A stretch of 64,000 nt of DNA from Pelagibius sp028280305. GTDB taxonomy: Bacteria; Pseudomonadota; Alphaproteobacteria; Kiloniellales; Kiloniellaceae. Of the stretch, positions 61,066-64,000 are shown piece after piece; positions within the stretch are counted from its first letter, which is position 1; the number at the start of each line of letters is the position of its first letter. The position numbers were made by a program, and so were the translations under genes. The stretch lies in NCBI RefSeq assembly GCF_965233615.1, contig NZ_OZ247495.1; one strand, given 5' to 3'. The notes under the pieces are model-generated. The model searched no databases and was not told where the DNA came from. It saw only the letters and a list, made by a program, of their open reading frames with translations.

Positions 61066-61084
61066 CCATAACGCTATGTTATGG
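61066..61084. promoter_or_regulatory. LysR-type palindrome overlapping the regulator's own start codon
   Basis: CCATAAC-GCTAT-GTTATGG is a perfect 7-bp inverted repeat that contains a T-N11-A motif (61069 and 61081), the classic LysR box form. Its right arm covers the ATG at 61081. Autoregulation is a reasonable inference. Confidence 0.6.
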
Positions 61085-62037
61085 ATGCCATGTTTGATTC
61101 GCAAACAACGGGTGATGGCAAAGGCCAGCCCACGCCCCGCATGATGGAGGCCTTTCATGCGGTTTTGGAAGCAGGGTCGGTCACCGCGGCGGCAAAGCAG
61201 CTCGGCGTGTCGCAACCGGCGGTAAGCCGCCTGCTGAAACAGTTCGAAGGCGAACTCGGTGTTCCGCTGTTTCACCGGGCCAAGGGCAAACTCACCCCGA
61301 CGCCGGAGGCGCACCGTCTTTCCGTCGAAGTGGGGCGCGCCTTGGACGGGATCGAGCGGGTGCGCCGCTCCGCTGAAGACGTCCGCAGGCATGGGGTCGG
61401 GCGGTTGCGGGTCGGCATCACGCCGATGCTCTACGAAGGGGTGCTGCGCGATCTGATCGGCGATTTCATGGCGGTCCATTCCCATCTGGTTCTGACCGTG
61501 GAGACGGGCTTGACCGACATGATGATCGACTGGCTGCTGCGCGATCAGGTGGAGCTGGCTTTTGCCTCGCTGCTGGACACCCACCCTGGTGTGGACACCG
61601 TTCCGCTGATCGAGACCCACAGCGTTGTGGTTCTGCCGCCGGATCATCCCTTGACCGCGAAACAGGCCATCGGCGCCGAGGATCTGGTCGATGTGCCGTT
61701 GATCACCATGACCCGCCGCTATTCCTCGCGTCACCGTATCGAGCAGATGTTCCGCCGTGCAGGGGTGCCGATGCGCTTGCGCGCGGAGACCAACCTCTCC
61801 AGCACCATCTGCGATCTGGTGCGCATGGGGCAGGGGGTCGCGATCCTGAATGCGCTTACCTGGGGCGGCTCCGGACCCGCTCATCTGGTGGCGCGGCCGC
61901 TGACGCCGCGTCTCATCAACCGCTATGGCGTCCTGCATCTGGCGGATCGCGGGTTCTCCCGCCAGGCCCGTCAGTTGATCGCCGCCGTGCGCGCGCATCT
62001 GGCCCGGGCCAAGCCCGACCTCTATCTCGGTGAATGA
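61081..62037 (+). CDS. LysR-family transcriptional regulator
   Basis: This 318-residue protein has a leader of about 20 residues and then the winged HTH: F-H-A-V-L-E-A-G-S-V-T-A-A-A-K-Q-L-G-V-S-Q-P-A-V-S-R, the standard LysR DNA-binding helices. The C-terminal effector domain (residues 100-310) contains the paired Rossmann halves, with V-V-L-P-P-D-H-P-L as usual. Divergent from the peptide ABC operon and upstream of two hydrolase genes, it probably controls both. An ATG at 61090 is an alternative start. Confidence 0.88.
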   Translation: MDAMFDSQTTGDGKGQPTPRMMEAFHAVLEAGSVTAAAKQLGVSQPAVSRLLKQFEGELGVPLFHRAKGKLTPTPEAHRLSVEVGRALDGIERVRRSAEDVRRHGVGRLRVGITPMLYEGVLRDLIGDFMAVHSHLVLTVETGLTDMMIDWLLRDQVELAFASLLDTHPGVDTVPLIETHSVVVLPPDHPLTAKQAIGAEDLVDVPLITMTRRYSSRHRIEQMFRRAGVPMRLRAETNLSSTICDLVRMGQGVAILNALTWGGSGPAHLVARPLTPRLINRYGVLHLADRGFSRQARQLIAAVRAHLARAKPDLYLGE

Positions 62038-62046
62038 TTGCCCGTA

Positions 62047-63585
62047 ATGCCGCGTGAACGACCAGAGAGCTTGAGGATCGCCGTCGGCGGCTTTGCCCTG
62101 GAGTCGGTTTCCTTTCTGACTCAGGAGACGGGCGTAGAGGCCTTCGAGCGAGAGGCGCGACGTGATGCCGCGTTGACGGAGGGCTTGCGGTGCAGCGCCA
62201 CGGTGGCAGGGGGATTTCTGGAGGTCCTGGCTGAAGCGAGAGCCGAAGCCTTTCCTCTTGTCTACAGCGACTGCTCCGCCGCCGGTCCTGCCAGCGATGC
62301 CGCTTTCGAGTTTTTTCGTGACGAGCTTTTGGAGCGCCTGAAAGCGGGGCTGCCTCTGGATGGTGTTCTGCTTTTCCTGCACGGTGCCATGACCACACCG
62401 ACGCGGACGGATCCGGAAGGCGACCTGTTGGAATCCATAAGGGCATTGCTTGGTCCCGGGTTGCCGGTGATGGTGGCCTTCGACCTTCACGCCAACCTTT
62501 CGCCGCGAACGGCGGTGCTTTGCGATGGTATCTTCGGCTTCCACTTTTCGCCGCACGTCGACATGGCGGAAACCGGCCGGCGGGCGGCGCGCGGTCTTCT
62601 GGCCAAACTGAAGGGCGGGCAAGACCCGCAGTTGGCCATGGTGAAGGTGCCGCTGGTGCTGCCCAGCATCTTCACAGCCACGGCGCTGGCGCCGCTGTCG
62701 GATATCGTAGAGGAATCGCTGTCGCTGCCGAAGCGGGTGCCGGATATCGTCGATGCTTCGGTGTTCTGCGGCTTTGCTTACGCCGACACGCCGGATCTGG
62801 GGTTCTCCGTCGTGGTTATCGCCGACGGCGACCAAGACCTCGCAGAGCGTGAGTCCGAGAGCCTGGCAGCGCGGATCTGGCAAAACCGCGAAGCATTGCT
62901 GCATGAGGAACTCGTTTTTGGGCTTGAGGAAGGCCTCTCCGAGGCCCGGCGGATTGCCGCTGATAGCGATCATCCTGTTGTGGTGCTGGAGCACGCCGAC
63001 CGACTGAACGACTCGACCTGGTGCCTGCGCCGTCTGATAGAAGAGGCGCCGGGTCTGCCCGGCCTTAAAGTTCATTGCCCCTATCTCTGGGATCCGGTGA
63101 CGGCCGCCGCCGCGGTGTCGTCAGGCGCCGGCCGGCGTCTCGACGTAAGGCTCGGTGGCCACTCTTCGCTGCGCGCCGGCGGGCCCATCGTGGTCGAGGC
63201 GGAGGTGCTCTGGGCCGGAGAGAAGGTCTTCACCGGAACCGGTCCGATGCGCGAGGGTCGGCGCATCGATCTCGGTGCCGCCGCCTTACTGCGCATCGGA
63301 GATGTCACTGTCTCCGTGATCTCGAACTCCACAACGGCGATCGATCTTGATGCGCTGGAGCAGTTCGGTATCGACAGCGGCGAGCAGGACATTCTGCTGC
63401 TGCGCTCGAAGACCCACTTCCGCGCGGTTTTCGAACCGCTGGCCGCCGCCGTGGTAATCGTCGATACGCCGGATTGGGGAACCGCCGAACTTGCCCGCTT
63501 GCCCTATCGCCACATGAAGCCCGGACTCTTTCCTCTCGACCCAGCGGCGGAATGGGCCGGACCGGAATCAGAAACCACAGTCTAA
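62047..63585 (+). CDS. M81-family metallopeptidase (MlrC-like)
   Basis: The 512-residue protein matches the M81/MlrC family: R-I-A-V-G-G-F-A-L-E-S near the start, L-H-G-A-M near residue 113, F-D-L-H-A-N-L-S with the zinc His near residue 145, and H-V-D-M-A-E-T-G-R-R-A-A-R. MlrC cleaves linear microcystin pieces; most relatives act on unknown peptides or amides. A TTG three codons upstream is possible but ATG 62047 is preferred. It follows the LysR gene by 9 bases, so it is probably controlled together with the importer. Confidence 0.88.
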   Translation: MPRERPESLRIAVGGFALESVSFLTQETGVEAFEREARRDAALTEGLRCSATVAGGFLEVLAEARAEAFPLVYSDCSAAGPASDAAFEFFRDELLERLKAGLPLDGVLLFLHGAMTTPTRTDPEGDLLESIRALLGPGLPVMVAFDLHANLSPRTAVLCDGIFGFHFSPHVDMAETGRRAARGLLAKLKGGQDPQLAMVKVPLVLPSIFTATALAPLSDIVEESLSLPKRVPDIVDASVFCGFAYADTPDLGFSVVVIADGDQDLAERESESLAARIWQNREALLHEELVFGLEEGLSEARRIAADSDHPVVVLEHADRLNDSTWCLRRLIEEAPGLPGLKVHCPYLWDPVTAAAAVSSGAGRRLDVRLGGHSSLRAGGPIVVEAEVLWAGEKVFTGTGPMREGRRIDLGAAALLRIGDVTVSVISNSTTAIDLDALEQFGIDSGEQDILLLRSKTHFRAVFEPLAAAVVIVDTPDWGTAELARLPYRHMKPGLFPLDPAAEWAGPESETTV

Positions 63586-63614
63586 GAAAATCAGACCTAG
63601 CAGGGAGACGAGAG

Positions 63615-64000
63615 ATGACCCAGGACGACTATCCCATTGAACTCGAACAACCGGACATCACGCCCTATAAGGCGGGCAACACCGGTATCGATTACATCAC
63701 GCGTCTCGAGGCACCGGAGCCGGGCCCTCACGTGATGATCACGGCGGTTGTCCATGGCAATGAAGTCTGCGGTGCCATCGCCCTGGACTGGCTGTTCCGC
63801 AAAGGCGTGCAGCCGCTTAAGGGAACGCTCTCTCTGGGGTTCATGAACATTGAAGCCTACCACAGCTTCGACCGCGCTGATCCTTCGGCATCGCGTTTCG
63901 TGGATGAAGACTTCAACCGGCTCTGGTCCGCCGAGACGCTCGACGACCCTGCGCGTGACTCCGTCGAGTTACGCCGCGCCCGGACGGTGCGGCCTTACAT
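63615..64000 (+). CDS. Partial aspartoacylase/succinylglutamate desuccinylase-family protein
   Basis: The gene runs off the window after 128 codons, with GGGAG before the ATG. V-H-G-N-E-V-C-G is the zinc-binding H-x-x-E segment of the family; D-E-D-F-N-R-L-W follows and carries the Asn/Arg substrate contacts. Members of this M14-related group remove N-acyl groups (acetyl, succinyl and similar) from amino acids. It lies 29 bases after the M81 gene and would complete a hydrolase pair. The substrate is not determined. Confidence 0.82.
   Translation, partial: MTQDDYPIELEQPDITPYKAGNTGIDYITRLEAPEPGPHVMITAVVHGNEVCGAIALDWLFRKGVQPLKGTLSLGFMNIEAYHSFDRADPSASRFVDEDFNRLWSAETLDDPARDSVELRRARTVRPY

Noticed and set aside
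61057..63075. Long minus-strand open frame opposite LysR and M81 genes
   Set aside because: Antisense shadow without domain features; the plus-strand genes carry clear motifs.

Overview
The window looks like chromosomal DNA of a denitrifying alphaproteobacterium, plausibly of the Rhodospirillales type. That placement is inferred from the high-GC coding style, a cytochrome cd1 (NirS) denitrification set with a fused nirD-nirL gene, FNR/NNR-type operators and a PAS_5-type protein. No rRNA, tRNA, CRISPR array or insertion sequence was seen. Genes are packed tightly, often with ATGA or GTGA stop/start overlaps.

Region 1 (1-16528, + strand) is a surface-polysaccharide locus, with the first ~7 kb visibly richer in A+T than the rest. 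It encodes the tail of a deacetylase-like/GNAT fusion, a glycosyltransferase, a WbqC-family protein, a Wzx-type flippase, a pair of related glycosyltransferase-like proteins, a methyltransferase, three SDR sugar epimerases/dehydratases, a non-hydrolysing UDP-GlcNAc 2-epimerase and two AsnB-type amidotransferases. It probably makes and exports an amidated or aminated glycan.

Region 2 (16592-45015) is a complete nitrite-to-N2 denitrification island. A Crp/Fnr-family regulator and a DUF4202 gene come first on +. The minus strand carries norCBQDEF (NO reductase) and nosRZDFYLX plus a small cytochrome c (N2O reductase). A NosR-family gene placed like nirI lies divergent from nirS. The plus strand carries nirS-E-C-F-DL-G-H-J-N followed by a CbiX-like chelatase, which together cover nitrite reductase and heme d1 synthesis. 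FNR/NNR-like boxes (TTGAC/TTAAC-N4-GTCAA) sit upstream of norC, upstream of nosR and between nirI and nirS. A weaker one precedes the regulator gene itself, so the three operons look like one regulon.

Region 3 (45208-51461, + strand) is metabolic: a homocysteine S-methyltransferase-family protein, an alpha/beta hydrolase, an O-acetylhomoserine sulfhydrylase-family enzyme with a strong terminator, a DHDPS-family aldolase, an unknown membrane-anchored protein, an Asp/Glu/hydantoin racemase-family protein and a YtoQ-family protein.

Region 4 (51489-54198, minus strand) is a compact AT-rich three-gene cassette that interrupts otherwise GC-rich DNA. It encodes a TIGR04255-like protein, a protein with a central helix-turn-helix, and a protein carrying an SQTCD motif. 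It looks horizontally acquired and is the best candidate for an undescribed (possibly defence or stress) system.

Region 5 (54199-64000) is a peptide-type ABC importer operon (substrate-binding protein, two permeases, two ATPases) ending in an N-formylglutamate amidohydrolase-like gene. Divergent from it is a LysR regulator followed by an M81-family metallopeptidase and a truncated aspartoacylase/succinylglutamate desuccinylase-like gene. The set suggests uptake and hydrolysis of N-acylated amino acids or small peptides.
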